Counted from the first letter of the stretch, positions 1-9,880 are shown. The stretch is 64,000 nucleotides of DNA from Flavobacterium gelatinilyticum (GCF_027111295.1 NZ_CP114287.1:2418001-2482000), one strand, 5' to 3'. Notes: generated by a model from the sequence alone, not told the origin. Translations and numbers: made by a program.

Positions 1-3000
1 CGGCTTGTACTCCAGCCTTTACTTCCTCCAACAGTTGGTGTAATACGCAATAACCAAACCGTAATATCAAAAGAGAAATTAGCATTCATTCCGTAACTTA
101 CTCCTTTGTTTAAATTCATTTCTGAATATTTTGGATAAATTATCGGGGTATCAAACGAATCTCCTAAATTAAATGCAACACGCATTGTATTGCCCTGATA
201 ACTTATTTTGTCTGCCAGACCATCACCATTAATATCCATAAACGACTCATCTACATCTGATTCTGATCTTGCATAATTGGCACCTCCAGAAATTGATCCC
301 TGTTTAATGCTAAAACCTAAGCCAGCACTCCAGTCTTTTGAAAATCCTTTATTTAAACTTCCCAGATTCCAATTTCCTCCGGGCACAAATCCGTAACCCG
401 TATTCAGCATTACATCCCCGGCGTCTGTAATTTTATCCGGCAGTCCGTCACCGTTGATATCACTATGAATCATTCGGGCACGGTCTGTTCCTTTTCCTTG
501 AGATGCACTTACAGAAAGCTGGTCTTTTGCTTTTTCAGCTTCTTTTTCAGCAGCTGTTTTTGCTGATTCACGCTGTGCAGCTACTTTTCCAACTGTCATT
601 CCTAAACCACTTTTCGCTGTACCATGGCTGTAGCTTCCTCCAAAGTTTGGTCCCTCAGAAGTGGTAGTTGCATGACTGAAATTATCGCCAATATTGATTA
701 CTTCATCAGAAACTTTTCCTACAGGAGCCGTAAGCTGTACATTACCGCCTCGGATATAATCCGGGAATCGGTCGCCATTGAAATCGCTCATTGTTTGTGT
801 AACGTACGAATCTCCGTCAATCGATTTACTGTACCCCACATTTGCAAATCCGGCAGAAGCGCCTGCAGAAATACTTTTACTTTTATTTTCGCTGATCATA
901 TCCAGCGCCGAAGTACTGCCGCCCTGCAGGTTTGGAAGTGAGAAATCTGTATAATCTGCAATGTCATCTTCTCCTAATCTTGAAGTGGCAATAGTCTGTC
1001 CTTTTATATAAATTCCTTCTTCAAGACCTTCCCATGTTGTTTTGGTATAAGACGGATTCAATGACACAAAATAATTATCGGCCATTTCATATCCTTTTCC
1101 GTCATAGTTTTCAGGATCTGTATTATCCAGATCCGGCTCATTGTTATAAGCATCAGATTGTTTTAACTTCGTCTGATCGATCGTGTTTGAAGCCAGAGTT
1201 CCGTTAATAACAAAGCCTCCCCATTGGCGATGGTACAATCCAAGTGTTCTCTCGTCTGTTTTTAAAAGACTGTAAATTGCAAAATCGTCTGTCGCTTTTG
1301 TCCAGATAATATCGTCAGTAAGATCTGCTATGTCTTTTAAATCTGTAACCTGAACCTGAACATTAAGGGCATCCGCTTTTGGATAGTTTTTGATAATTGT
1401 AATAGACTGTTCATTAGAAACGGTCATTTCTAACTGAATTGGTTCCCCTAAAACAGCATCTGGATAATTAACCGCATTATCAAATGCATTATTTAGCAAG
1501 ACTAATGCTCCTGCCGTAATCTGATAGCGGTTACGTGCCAATAAAACATTGTTTTGTTTAGCCGAAATAATTACCTCTCCATTATAGTTATTGATATTGC
1601 CTGGATACTGAAAAGGAGTCGCCAATACCAGATCCTGAGGCAGGATGCTTAATTTTACTTTTCCGCCTGTCGAAGCAGTTACTCCCGGCATATTATAGTT
1701 GCCTTCTCGTTTATTGTACAATAAATGAGATACTTCCATAGGAACTTCTTCTGCAGCTGCTCCGGGATATACCGGAACTCGTACAGTTGGCGCAAAAGAA
1801 ATAGTCTGCCAATTGATATTGGTTGCCGTCTCTAAAGCCATGCTGATCTGCGTTTCGGCCTGAAATGCAGGTAAAGAAACAGAAGCCAGATCGAATGTCG
1901 TTACCTCATTTGCTAAAAATGTTTTTTCGAAAACCACCACAGAAGGACTGCTCTGATCTAAATAAGTTTTAGTAATAACCAAACGAATATGATCTGAAGT
2001 TACGGGCTTATTCAAAATTCCTTTCAGTACCACATTTCCGGCTGCCGGAACTGCTTTTCCTGCAAGTGAACTGCTGAAAAAATCGGTGCTTGCCTTGTAA
2101 GTCGCTAACGAGTACAAATTAGCATCTTTTAATGCAGAGGTAACTGTAAAATCGCTTTCTGTTATATTTCCGCCGGCACCTCTGTCAAAATGTTTAAACT
2201 GTGTATAAGTAATAGCAGGGTCCCAGATTACGGTATCAAAATTTCCGTCTTTTACAGAACTGACTCTGAAATACAATCTTTCTCCTTTTTCAACAGAAAC
2301 TACCGTGTTTTGTTTGGTTTTAACAGCATAATCTTTGGCTCCAATCGCTTCGTTCCATAGTAACTGGTTTCCTTTCTGAAAATACAAATGAACCCCGTCT
2401 GCTTTATCATCGCCGGCATTGTTTACATATTCTGCACGGGCTTTTATTCTTTCCGGAGTTGTTTCTTCTACTAATTGATATTGATGTGAAATCGAAATAA
2501 TTCCTTTAACCGGAGCTTCCCACATACGCACTACATCGTGCAGCGGATTTTGTTTTTCTATTTCCTCTGCCGAAATTGTCGTGTATCCCGGAATAGTAAT
2601 ATTACCTCCTCCAAAAACAGGCGACGGCGTTCCGGTACTGCTGTTTTTAAAAGTTGGTATTCCGTTTTCTAAACGATTGTAATATACTTGTCCGTTACGA
2701 ACAAAATCGACTAATCCGTCTCCGTTAAAATCCATGAAATACGATTTGGTTTTACTGGTCGAACGCTGCTGATCGTAACCAATATTACCGTATTTCAAAT
2801 TTAAATCGACACCCCAGTTAAACGAAGTCGATTTAGAAAAACCAACATCGCTGATATTAATTTCCTGCAATTCGCCAAAAGCCAATTTACCTGTACCTGC
2901 CAGATTTTTTCTGTAATAAACTCCGTTTTTATTTTTAAATACCTTATCCGGAAGTCCGTCACCATCTATATCCTCTAATACTGCAGCAGTATCAGATCGC

Positions 3001-5408
3001 CCCCAGCTGTTTCCTCCGTGTCCTCCAACAGTAAATCCTTTAAGGCTTCCTGCATTGGTTGCCAAACCAATACCCAGCCTATAACTCACTCCTTCTGTCG
3101 TTCCTTCAGTACTGCTTACCAGAGAATGTTTTCCTGAAAATAAAACATCGCTGAAAGACGGAATTGAAGAATTCGAAAGATTATCATCAGGTACGCTCCA
3201 AGCCTGCTCCGGTCCAAAAGGAACATATTTACCTGAAGCGTCACGAACATCATCAAAATAGCTTAAGGTATTGGTGTAAAACAGGTTTGATTCTGAATCG
3301 TATTCTGAAATGGATTCCAATAAAGTCTTTTTGAACGCACCTTCTTTATATTTCAGTTCGTAACTGCGGATCATGTCGTTTTTGTAACGCACTTCGATTT
3401 TGCGCAGCAGCTGGTTGTTTAGCTGTTTGAATCCTAATCGGGCTGAAACCTGAACGTCGGGACGGTTTGACTCGCCCAGATCGGCATTTTTTATAAACGT
3501 TACGCTGTAGTTTCCTTTCTGGGTTCCAAATCCGGTGTAGTATACTTTTTTAAGGTACAGCTCGCCGTCTCGTTTATCGTATTCGTATTCTACGGTATTT
3601 CCTTTTAAATCGACCTGAAGACAAAGCGCCCAGTGTGCAATATTTCCGTTTGCGTCCTGAAGGATGCCGCTTGTCTGGAGTCCGCCTGCTGTTCCTCCGT
3701 AATAACTCGCCACACCGCTTTTGTCTTTTACCACCCAATAGTAGTTTTTAGGAGATGATCCTTTACGGATAATCTGCTGAAAAGCGCCTTCGCGTCTTGG
3801 GTAAAACTGCTTATCTGTGGTTCTGCCGATCCATTCTGCTCTGTGCGAGTTCGGGATCAGGGCTTCTCCGGCAATCGAATAACTTTCGGTTTCGTTTGAA
3901 GTATCGTATCGCGGTGCTCCCCAGCGGGTTTCGATATTTACCGAAGGGGCAGAAACATCCCAGCCCATTCCGGCCCAGCTGTGTCCGCCGTCACTGTCGT
4001 ACTGAAGGTTTAACGACGGCTGCATACCTCCTCTTCCGTTCGGGATCACAATTGCAAAACTGGTGCTTGCTGTTCCTCTTCCGTTTGCTGATGGCGGGGC
4101 AATAGATTGTATGCCTACCAGTGGACTTGCCGCTTTAAGGTCTTTAATGCTTGTCGGGGTATATCCTGATGTTTCAGGAGATTCCGGCATTTTGATAATT
4201 CCGGCTATAAAATCGGTAAAATGGGTGGTTTTAGCCTTAATTACCCCTTGTTTTATATCTAATGAGTCTTTGGTTACTTCCTGCCACAAACGTTTGTTTT
4301 CGTCAAAGTAAAATACGTTGATGTCTTTTTCTGTATAACCTTCGGGAATTGCTTTTTTATTGTACGGAAGCGACAGGGTTACGGCATTTTCAAAAGTAGT
4401 TCCGTGAGGCAGTAATCTGAATCCGGCATTTACATTGGTTACATTGACCATAGCCGAATTTAAAGGCGCGATGTCAATTTTTCGAAGTCCGCTTACTGAA
4501 ACTGTTACATTGTTTTTTAAAGCTCCTATTGGGAATACAGCTGAAAATTCTTTGTAGGCTAATGTATTTGCGGTTTCAAAGTTTATATTTTTAAAGATAC
4601 GTTCTTTTGCATTTTCTAAAGGCCTGTAATTTTCGGCTTTAGAAAACTGGCTTAATTCTATTTTATCGCTTACCAGTACGCCTGCAGCTGTTTCTTTGAT
4701 AATCGAAATGGATTTTCCTGCATTTTCGGCATCCAAAACCAATTCAAATTCAGGCTGATTTACATCGATGCTGATTCCGGCAATGGTAAGTTTTTTGATT
4801 TGGGAAGGAAAGTTGGTTCCTTTTATATATAATTTATCTTCTGCTTTTAAGAGTGTAAGGTGGTCCTGTTTTGCTGTGGTTCTATAAACAATGCGGACAT
4901 TTTTTACTTTATAGGCATTTGAAATTCCTTCGGGTGCTGTAAATAATAATACGTTGTCTCCTTCTCGCAGTGATTTCTCAGAAAGTAATTCTGATTGTCT
5001 GGTCCAAGCTTTATTCTCCGATACAAATTGTCCTCCAATACTGGGCTGATTGTTCAAACTTCTTGAAACCGATGCTGCCTGATCGTAACCAAACAATTCG
5101 TATTCCAGATAGGCGTTTTCACCAGTCTGCGGCAGTTCATCAACTTTAAGATGAAAAACGTTATCATAGGCATCATCTACTTCATCTGCATGGCTTGTAC
5201 CAATGATTCCTTCTTTGATATCGGCAGTAAATAGTTTTGCGGTTTTTTCTTCATTTTTAAAAACGGCTGCCGAATCGGATTCTATAACAGCTTGCTTTTC
5301 TTCTGAATCATTTTCAGAAAAAAAAGAAGGGATTTTGTACTCGCCAAAATTAGCAGCGAATAGAAAGGTGCCTATTAAAAACAGCAGGAATATAATTTTA
5401 TTTTTCAT
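1..5408 (-). CDS. Giant SpvB/TcdB-type secreted protein, C-terminus cut off by window edge
   Basis: The frame is open from an ATG at 5408 to the left edge (about 1,802 codons seen), so the C-terminus lies outside the window. A signal peptide (MKNKIIFLLFLIGTFLFA) starts the protein. Around residue 481 the sequence GMGWDVSAPSVN, followed by RWGAPRYD and GEALIP, resembles the SpvB/TcaC N-terminal domain of insecticidal toxin complexes and RHS-like proteins. Aspartate-rich FG-GAP/VCBS-like motifs of the form D-x-NGDGL-x-D occur near residues 811, 892, 1540, 1645 and 1724, as in TcdB-like proteins. It is the last visible gene of a four-gene minus-strand set with two barrel proteins and a T9SS-sorted protein. 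Export to the surface is inferred. The missing end may carry RHS repeats and a toxin tip, but that cannot be seen. Confidence 0.85.
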   Translation of the reverse strand, partial: MKNKIIFLLFLIGTFLFAANFGEYKIPSFFSENDSEEKQAVIESDSAAVFKNEEKTAKLFTADIKEGIIGTSHADEVDDAYDNVFHLKVDELPQTGENAYLEYELFGYDQAASVSRSLNNQPSIGGQFVSENKAWTRQSELLSEKSLREGDNVLLFTAPEGISNAYKVKNVRIVYRTTAKQDHLTLLKAEDKLYIKGTNFPSQIKKLTIAGISIDVNQPEFELVLDAENAGKSISIIKETAAGVLVSDKIELSQFSKAENYRPLENAKERIFKNINFETANTLAYKEFSAVFPIGALKNNVTVSVSGLRKIDIAPLNSAMVNVTNVNAGFRLLPHGTTFENAVTLSLPYNKKAIPEGYTEKDINVFYFDENKRLWQEVTKDSLDIKQGVIKAKTTHFTDFIAGIIKMPESPETSGYTPTSIKDLKAASPLVGIQSIAPPSANGRGTASTSFAIVIPNGRGGMQPSLNLQYDSDGGHSWAGMGWDVSAPSVNIETRWGAPRYDTSNETESYSIAGEALIPNSHRAEWIGRTTDKQFYPRREGAFQQIIRKGSSPKNYYWVVKDKSGVASYYGGTAGGLQTSGILQDANGNIAHWALCLQVDLKGNTVEYEYDKRDGELYLKKVYYTGFGTQKGNYSVTFIKNADLGESNRPDVQVSARLGFKQLNNQLLRKIEVRYKNDMIRSYELKYKEGAFKKTLLESISEYDSESNLFYTNTLSYFDDVRDASGKYVPFGPEQAWSVPDDNLSNSSIPSFSDVLFSGKHSLVSSTEGTTEGVSYRLGIGLATNAGSLKGFTVGGHGGNSWGRSDTAAVLEDIDGDGLPDKVFKNKNGVYYRKNLAGTGKLAFGELQEINISDVGFSKSTSFNWGVDLNLKYGNIGYDQQRSTSKTKSYFMDFNGDGLVDFVRNGQVYYNRLENGIPTFKNSSTGTPSPVFGGGNITIPGYTTISAEEIEKQNPLHDVVRMWEAPVKGIISISHQYQLVEETTPERIKARAEYVNNAGDDKADGVHLYFQKGNQLLWNEAIGAKDYAVKTKQNTVVSVEKGERLYFRVSSVKDGNFDTVIWDPAITYTQFKHFDRGAGGNITESDFTVTSALKDANLYSLATYKASTDFFSSSLAGKAVPAAGNVVLKGILNKPVTSDHIRLVITKTYLDQSSPSVVVFEKTFLANEVTTFDLASVSLPAFQAETQISMALETATNINWQTISFAPTVRVPVYPGAAAEEVPMEVSHLLYNKREGNYNMPGVTASTGGKVKLSILPQDLVLATPFQYPGNINNYNGEVIISAKQNNVLLARNRYQITAGALVLLNNAFDNAVNYPDAVLGEPIQLEMTVSNEQSITIIKNYPKADALNVQVQVTDLKDIADLTDDIIWTKATDDFAIYSLLKTDERTLGLYHRQWGGFVINGTLASNTIDQTKLKQSDAYNNEPDLDNTDPENYDGKGYEMADNYFVSLNPSYTKTTWEGLEEGIYIKGQTIATSRLGEDDIADYTDFSLPNLQGGSTSALDMISENKSKSISAGASAGFANVGYSKSIDGDSYVTQTMSDFNGDRFPDYIRGGNVQLTAPVGKVSDEVINIGDNFSHATTTSEGPNFGGSYSHGTAKSGLGMTVGKVAAQRESAKTAAEKEAEKAKDQLSVSASQGKGTDRARMIHSDINGDGLPDKITDAGDVMLNTGYGFVPGGNWNLGSLNKGFSKDWSAGLGFSIKQGSISGGANYARSESDVDESFMDINGDGLADKISYQGNTMRVAFNLGDSFDTPIIYPKYSEMNLNKGVSYGMNANFSFDITVWLLRITPTVGGSKGWSTS

Positions 5409-5488
5409 AAAACAGGGTAATCGATTAGGGATAATCGGTTTATATTATATTTCGTTCAGCGTGAAGGTTTGTTTCTTCTAATGCCGGA

Positions 5489-7456
5489 TTATTTTACAAT
5501 AACTTTAAACGTTTTGGTGCCCGAGTCTGAGCTTACTTTTACCAGATACATACCGGCAGAACCTTTTATAGCGTCTTCGTGCAGATAGGTTTCGATCTGG
5601 CTGTATTGTTTTTCTTGTATAAGTGATCCTGTCGGCGAATAAATGCTTATTGAGGCATTGGTCTTTTTAGGGAACTGCATCGCTATGGCAAATTTTCCGT
5701 CGGGTGTCGGGTTTGGGTATAAGATCAGAATATTTGAATCTGTAACTTCTTTACCGTCTGTGCTAACGGCAATTTTCTTTGATGTTTTACATTCCTGATC
5801 GTTTATCAGTCGGAGTTCGTAATCTCCGGGCTGATCGATTAATATTTTTGAATTGTCATCTATAAAATTGCCTTCGTAAAACCATTCATACTGGTAATTT
5901 CCTGCCGGAAGGTCTTTGCCTGCATCAAGAAGCAGTGCATTGCCGTCTGTGAGGAGATAATCTGATTTCAGGTTTGGGAATGTTCCTTCTTTATCGGCCA
6001 CAAAAACGGTTTCTGAGTACATATTTCCTTTTTTGTCTTTTACGATATAATCATACGTTCCTGAGGAAAGCTGTACGCCGCTTTGGCTCTTGGCTGCCTG
6101 GTTCCATTGTTTTACAACGGCTTCGCTGCCTTCTTTTTTAACGGTTACGGTAAATGGGGCTTCTCCTCCTTCAATAGTATAATTGAGTTCTCCTGATCCT
6201 GCCACACCGCATACTGCCTCGGTAATCCAGACTCTGCTGAACATCTGCGGGGCTACTTTTATGGTAAATTTTGCAGTTCCGGTTTTGTGCTTGTTCCAGT
6301 CAAAATCTTTTAAAACTAATTTTTCTTTTGCCGAAGTGCTTCCTAAACGAATGTATTCCGAGTCATTTTCGTCATAAGTTCCTTTTCCTGAATAGTCTAC
6401 CAAAAGCCAGTAATAGGTATCTTTGGGCAGCGTTCCTTTTACAAATGATGGATTAAAGGTCCAGTCAAGGCTTAGATCGGTTGGGTTTTCGAAATCAAGC
6501 TGCCATTCTCGTGAAACGCCTACAGGTTCGCCCTGTTCTTGTTTTTTTACGAGAAGGTTTTTACCGTTATCGCTCCAAAATGCAAAATAGTTGTTCGGTA
6601 TTTTGTTGGTTTTGCTTTTCAGCTCCATGGTCAAAAGTCCTTCTTCGATCATATTATTGCTTTTTACCTGAAGCAATCCGCTGGCATCATCACGTCCCAC
6701 AGCCGTTATAGACGAAGTAAAGTCTTTGTGTTTTTCGACATCCCAAATGGTTTCTCCTTTACTGTTTACGTAATTTTTATTGTCAAACTGTGAAAGGGAA
6801 ATTCCGTATTTGATGGCCAGATAACTTGCTGCTCTCTGAGTTTCCTGTCCGGATAAAACTCGGTTGTATACCAGTATTTCGCTGATGTTTCCTTTAAATT
6901 CTTCCGGCGGGAGTTTCTCCATTTTGGATTTCTGCCCGATGGTCAATGAGGAAAGTTTGGCCACACTGTCCGTAATATTCTGCTGAAAAAAGTGAATATT
7001 GGCTTTATGGGGTTTGATTTTTTCCTGATACGACTGGTAGGAATATTTTTTTAGGTCGACTAATCGTTTGTTTGTTGCGGCCGAAATGATTTTCTTCGGG
7101 TCGTTGATGGTCCATAAAAACTGTTCTTTCAGACTGTCTTTTACTTTGTATACCATAAAAAGCGTCTGACGTCTTTTACTGCTTACGCCAAGGGGTACAA
7201 TTAATGAGTCCTGAGTAGTGTCAAAAACAATACTCGGGTTAAAATTGAAAGCGGCACCGCTTTGTTTTTGGGCTGTTATTTTGGCTTCATTATTTTCAAT
7301 GAGGCTTTCCCAGTAATAATTCTCGCCTGTATTTTTAGATTTCAGCCAGAAATAAGGCTCTAAAACGGCTCCGGGAAGTACTTTTTCCTGTGAAAAAGCA
7401 AAGTCAGCACAAAAGGCTGACAGTATAATTACCAGTAAAAAAATCTTTTTGTTCAT
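5489..7456 (-). CDS. T9SS-sorted surface protein with LamG-like and SprB-repeat-like regions
   Basis: This 655-residue protein has a signal peptide (MNKKIFLLVIILSAFCADFAFS). Residues about 60-240 look like the LamG/concanavalin-like segment of many flavobacterial surface proteins; the phrase ISEILVYNRVLSG followed by YLAIKYGISL is typical. Residues about 415-490 (CGVAGSGELNYTIEGGEAPFTV) resemble a SprB-type repeat. The last 75 residues (ILYPNPTPDGKF to the KTFKVIVK end) are a clear type A C-terminal sorting domain recognised by the type IX secretion system. It lies 80 nt upstream of the SpvB/TcdB-like gene and 32 nt after a barrel gene on the same strand, so co-transcription is likely. The role is probably adhesion or display of the giant partner; no catalytic motif is visible. 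Confidence 0.88.
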   Translation of the reverse strand: MNKKIFLLVIILSAFCADFAFSQEKVLPGAVLEPYFWLKSKNTGENYYWESLIENNEAKITAQKQSGAAFNFNPSIVFDTTQDSLIVPLGVSSKRRQTLFMVYKVKDSLKEQFLWTINDPKKIISAATNKRLVDLKKYSYQSYQEKIKPHKANIHFFQQNITDSVAKLSSLTIGQKSKMEKLPPEEFKGNISEILVYNRVLSGQETQRAASYLAIKYGISLSQFDNKNYVNSKGETIWDVEKHKDFTSSITAVGRDDASGLLQVKSNNMIEEGLLTMELKSKTNKIPNNYFAFWSDNGKNLLVKKQEQGEPVGVSREWQLDFENPTDLSLDWTFNPSFVKGTLPKDTYYWLLVDYSGKGTYDENDSEYIRLGSTSAKEKLVLKDFDWNKHKTGTAKFTIKVAPQMFSRVWITEAVCGVAGSGELNYTIEGGEAPFTVTVKKEGSEAVVKQWNQAAKSQSGVQLSSGTYDYIVKDKKGNMYSETVFVADKEGTFPNLKSDYLLTDGNALLLDAGKDLPAGNYQYEWFYEGNFIDDNSKILIDQPGDYELRLINDQECKTSKKIAVSTDGKEVTDSNILILYPNPTPDGKFAIAMQFPKKTNASISIYSPTGSLIQEKQYSQIETYLHEDAIKGSAGMYLVKVSSDSGTKTFKVIVK

Positions 7457-7488
7457 AGTCTGAAAATGATTTTTATGATGATGCTGTA

Positions 7489-8220
7489 TTAAAAGTTCCC
7501 CAAATCGTCAAAGTCGAATGAGTAGCCCAGGATGATCGAAAAGGCGTTTATTTTGTTTTTCTTTTCGGTGTATTTATGTCCGTTTTCTTCGGTCATAAGG
7601 GCATCTGTAAGTCCAAGCATATATCGAGCACCTACCGAAAAATTAGAATTGAATTCGTATCCTAGTGAAAAGGTTCCGTAGAAATAGTTTTTTCCTGTAA
7701 AGGATTCTTTCAGCACCTTCTCCACATTGGCATCGGGCTCGAAATAAACGCCTGAATCTGCAAAAATCTGCTGGGCATTTGAGGTGTATTTGACATTATC
7801 TGACTGTACATTAAAAGCCACATAAGGTCCTGCTCCAATGTAAAATCCTTCAACCGGGTAGTATTTAAACTGTGCCCCGACGTTGATGTACGAGTAATCG
7901 AAACTCATCGTATACTTAAGTCCTTTTATGTCCTGATAATCCAAATCTGTGCCCTGCATTGAGTACGAGATTTCGGTCTGGATTCCTACATTGGCATACG
8001 GATATTTCCAGTTGATGAAAAAACCGCCCATAGGTCCAAATTTGCCTTTTTCTTTAAAACTAAATCCGTCATACAAACCTTTTTCAACTATCATATCAGG
8101 AAGTCCCGACATTGATGAATAAATCCCTCCCGCAAAAAGTCCGTATGTGATTTCTCTGTCGCCTTGTGCAAATAACGTTTTGGTGCTTACTAGTAAAAGA
8201 AGCAGAATAAGTTTTTTCAT
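7489..8220 (-). CDS. Outer-membrane beta-barrel protein (PorT-like), paralogue 1
   Basis: This 243-residue protein has a signal peptide (MKKLILLLLLVSTKTLFAQ) followed by alternating aromatic/hydrophobic strands with glycines (GGFFINWKYP, GAQFKYYPVEGFYIGAG, FGTFSLGYEF-like strands) and a C-terminal IILGYSFDFDD. That pattern fits the 8-10 strand outer-membrane barrels called PorT-like in Bacteroidetes. It is clearly paralogous to the neighbour at 8232-8933 (ITYGLFAGGIYS versus ITYGLKIGALHS; YYPVEGFYIGAGPYVAFN versus VYPYEGLNFGVGAFYGIN), with only 11 nt between them. The placement suggests a dedicated outer-membrane partner for the secreted proteins downstream, but that is inference. Confidence 0.82.
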   Translation of the reverse strand: MKKLILLLLLVSTKTLFAQGDREITYGLFAGGIYSSMSGLPDMIVEKGLYDGFSFKEKGKFGPMGGFFINWKYPYANVGIQTEISYSMQGTDLDYQDIKGLKYTMSFDYSYINVGAQFKYYPVEGFYIGAGPYVAFNVQSDNVKYTSNAQQIFADSGVYFEPDANVEKVLKESFTGKNYFYGTFSLGYEFNSNFSVGARYMLGLTDALMTEENGHKYTEKKNKINAFSIILGYSFDFDDLGNF

Positions 8221-8231
8221 TTTTTATTAAA

Positions 8232-8933
8232 TTACCATTGGTGAAAACTGTAGCCTAAAGAAAAACAGAACACACTGCTCTTGTTTTGGTTTTCGATAAA
8301 CTGAAATGAGGATGCGTTGCTTTTGATCATGTCCTTTACGCCCAGATAGTAGCGAAAGTCAAAGTGAACGCTTTTATGAAGTTCATAGCCTAATGCCAGG
8401 CAGAGCGAGAAATCATCCGCTCCGTCAAGTCCGTCTTTGTAAAACTGTCTGGTGGCAACGTCATACGCTCCGTTTGCTTCGTTCGAAGTATAGGTGATAT
8501 CGTTTGGCGATAAGTTGATTCCGTAAAAAGCGCCCACTCCAAAATTAAGGCCTTCATACGGGTATACTTTGTATAAGGCTCCTAACTGAAGAAATGCGTA
8601 ATTAAGCCCCAGTTCGAATTCTTTACCCACTGCATCACGGTAGGTAACGGTTTCTCCTGATTGTCTGAATAAAATTTCAGGCTGAATGGCAACACGGGTA
8701 TCGTGAAGTTTGCAGTTTAAAAAGAATCCGCCCTCGAGTCCGTACTTGCCTTTGCTTTCCAAAACACTGTTATCAAAGGTGTTATCTCGTCCTTTGATGC
8801 TTGCGGGTAAATTACTGAATGTAGAGTGTAAAGCTCCTATTTTTAATCCGTAGGTGATGTTGGTTTCGTTCTGGCTGTAACTTGTGGTATTAAATAAACA
8901 ACTGAATATTATTAAGGGTAATATTACTTTCAT
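8232..8933 (-). CDS. Outer-membrane beta-barrel protein (PorT-like), paralogue 2
   Basis: First gene of the minus-strand secreted-protein set. The longest reading would start with TTG at 8939; the ATG two codons later at 8933 opens a better signal peptide (MKVILPLIIFSCLFNTTSYS) and is chosen here. The rest is a glycine/aromatic-rich barrel pattern (GLEGGFFLNCKLHDTRVAIQPEILF, FLQLGALYKVYPYEGLNFGVGAFYGI) ending in SVFCFSLGYSFHQW, with an aromatic last residue as usual for outer-membrane barrels. It is a diverged tandem duplicate of the next gene downstream. Confidence 0.8.
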   Translation of the reverse strand: MKVILPLIIFSCLFNTTSYSQNETNITYGLKIGALHSTFSNLPASIKGRDNTFDNSVLESKGKYGLEGGFFLNCKLHDTRVAIQPEILFRQSGETVTYRDAVGKEFELGLNYAFLQLGALYKVYPYEGLNFGVGAFYGINLSPNDITYTSNEANGAYDVATRQFYKDGLDGADDFSLCLALGYELHKSVHFDFRYYLGVKDMIKSNASSFQFIENQNKSSVFCFSLGYSFHQW

Positions 8934-9574
8934 AGGCAAAAATTTCCGCGAATATATGTATTAATTATTGATGTGATAAACCGAAAATCGACTAAAAAGT
9001 GAAAATTACCTGATTCGAGGTATTAATTTTCTGAAAAATAAAATGTAGGGCTATACCAACAAAATCTCTTTTTTAGCCAAAACAGCTTTTAAGATATATC
9101 GTAAAGACTAGGTTGTTAGTATTTTACAAATCAAACTCTTTGATTGTTTTCAAATAAAAATTAAGAATTATCTTATTTTTAAAATTTAGCAGAGAAGTTT
9201 TACTTTTGCCATTTTAAAAATGAAAAAAGCGTATAATAAAATATTTTACGCTTTTCCCGGAAGTTGATTTTATTATCAATCTTAAGTAATAATTAAGGAA
9301 CCGGTATAACGGCTTTAATCCAAAAATAACCCTAAAGATTTTCTAGTCTAAATTACCGGTCATATCAACTCTTTTATAAAAAAATGACACGAAGCAGAGA
9401 TTATGAGTCACAAGACAATTTTTATCAGGAATAAAATAAACAGGACGTACAAAAAAATGCAAAATCCGGAGACATTTGCACTTGAAATTCTTAACTGCTA
9501 AACAGTAACATCTATATAAACCAAAAAGACCGTTCAAAAAGAACGGTCTTTCTTAAAAATATCTTTTAAAATAA
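8934..9574. other. 640-nt intergenic region with promoter-like box and hairpin
   Basis: No convincing protein gene. It must carry the promoter of the minus-strand set starting at 8933, but I see no clean box. On the plus strand TACTTTTG (9201-9208) matches the Bacteroidetes -7 consensus and is followed by a 15-codon ORF (9220-9267, MKKAYNKIFYAFPGS). That ORF overlaps a hairpin whose arms AAAAGCGTA (9225-9233) and TACGCTTTT (9247-9255) pair perfectly; on the minus strand the hairpin is followed by a T-rich run. It may be a terminator, a short RNA or a leader. A second weak stem pairs GAAAATTACC (9001-9010) with a sequence ending at 9031. Confidence 0.4.
9526..9550 (-). terminator. Rho-independent terminator of the 9575-9880 gene
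   Basis: Perfect 10-bp stem AAGACCGTTC / GAACGGTCTT with a 5-nt loop, followed by a T run on the minus strand, 25 nt beyond the stop codon. Confidence 0.85.
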
Positions 9575-9880
9575 TTAAGCTCTAAACAAAGCGTATTTAT
9601 TATAATTGTACAAAACCTTATCGTATGGCACGTAAAGCGAAACAATTTTTTCTGATGATTCATTAAAATTGATTCCGTGGTGTTTTCTGAATAAGTAAAT
9701 TTCTTTTAAACAATTCGAAAGACTCTGGTGAATTTCGGTTGTAAAAGTCGGCAGTTTTTTATCGCCTACCAAAAGGTCGATCTGATAGTTTGAACTGCTT
9801 TTTGATAAATTATTACCAATAATTCTAATTGTGAATGTAGTTGGCTTTCCGTACTCTTCGCCCTGATATTGTAGTGTCAT
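9575..9880 (-). CDS. Conserved-looking hypothetical protein, 101 aa
   Basis: I do not recognise a family. The protein is soluble, has no signal peptide, and has mixed alpha/beta character (FTIRIIGNNL, YQIDLLVGDKKLPTF, then a helix SLSNCLKEIYLFRKHHG). It is an isolated single gene: a strong terminator follows it and the leucine-rich repeat gene upstream ends 126 nt away. Base composition and codon use look like the neighbours, and the terminator supports a real transcription unit. Confidence 0.65.
   Translation of the reverse strand: MTLQYQGEEYGKPTTFTIRIIGNNLSKSSSNYQIDLLVGDKKLPTFTTEIHQSLSNCLKEIYLFRKHHGINFNESSEKIVSLYVPYDKVLYNYNKYALFRA

Noticed and set aside
9343..9537. A 64-codon minus-strand ORF in the 9-kb intergenic region
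   Set aside because: It overlaps the terminator of the neighbouring gene, has no promoter, and its amino-acid composition (Cys, Phe, Arg-rich) is not gene-like.
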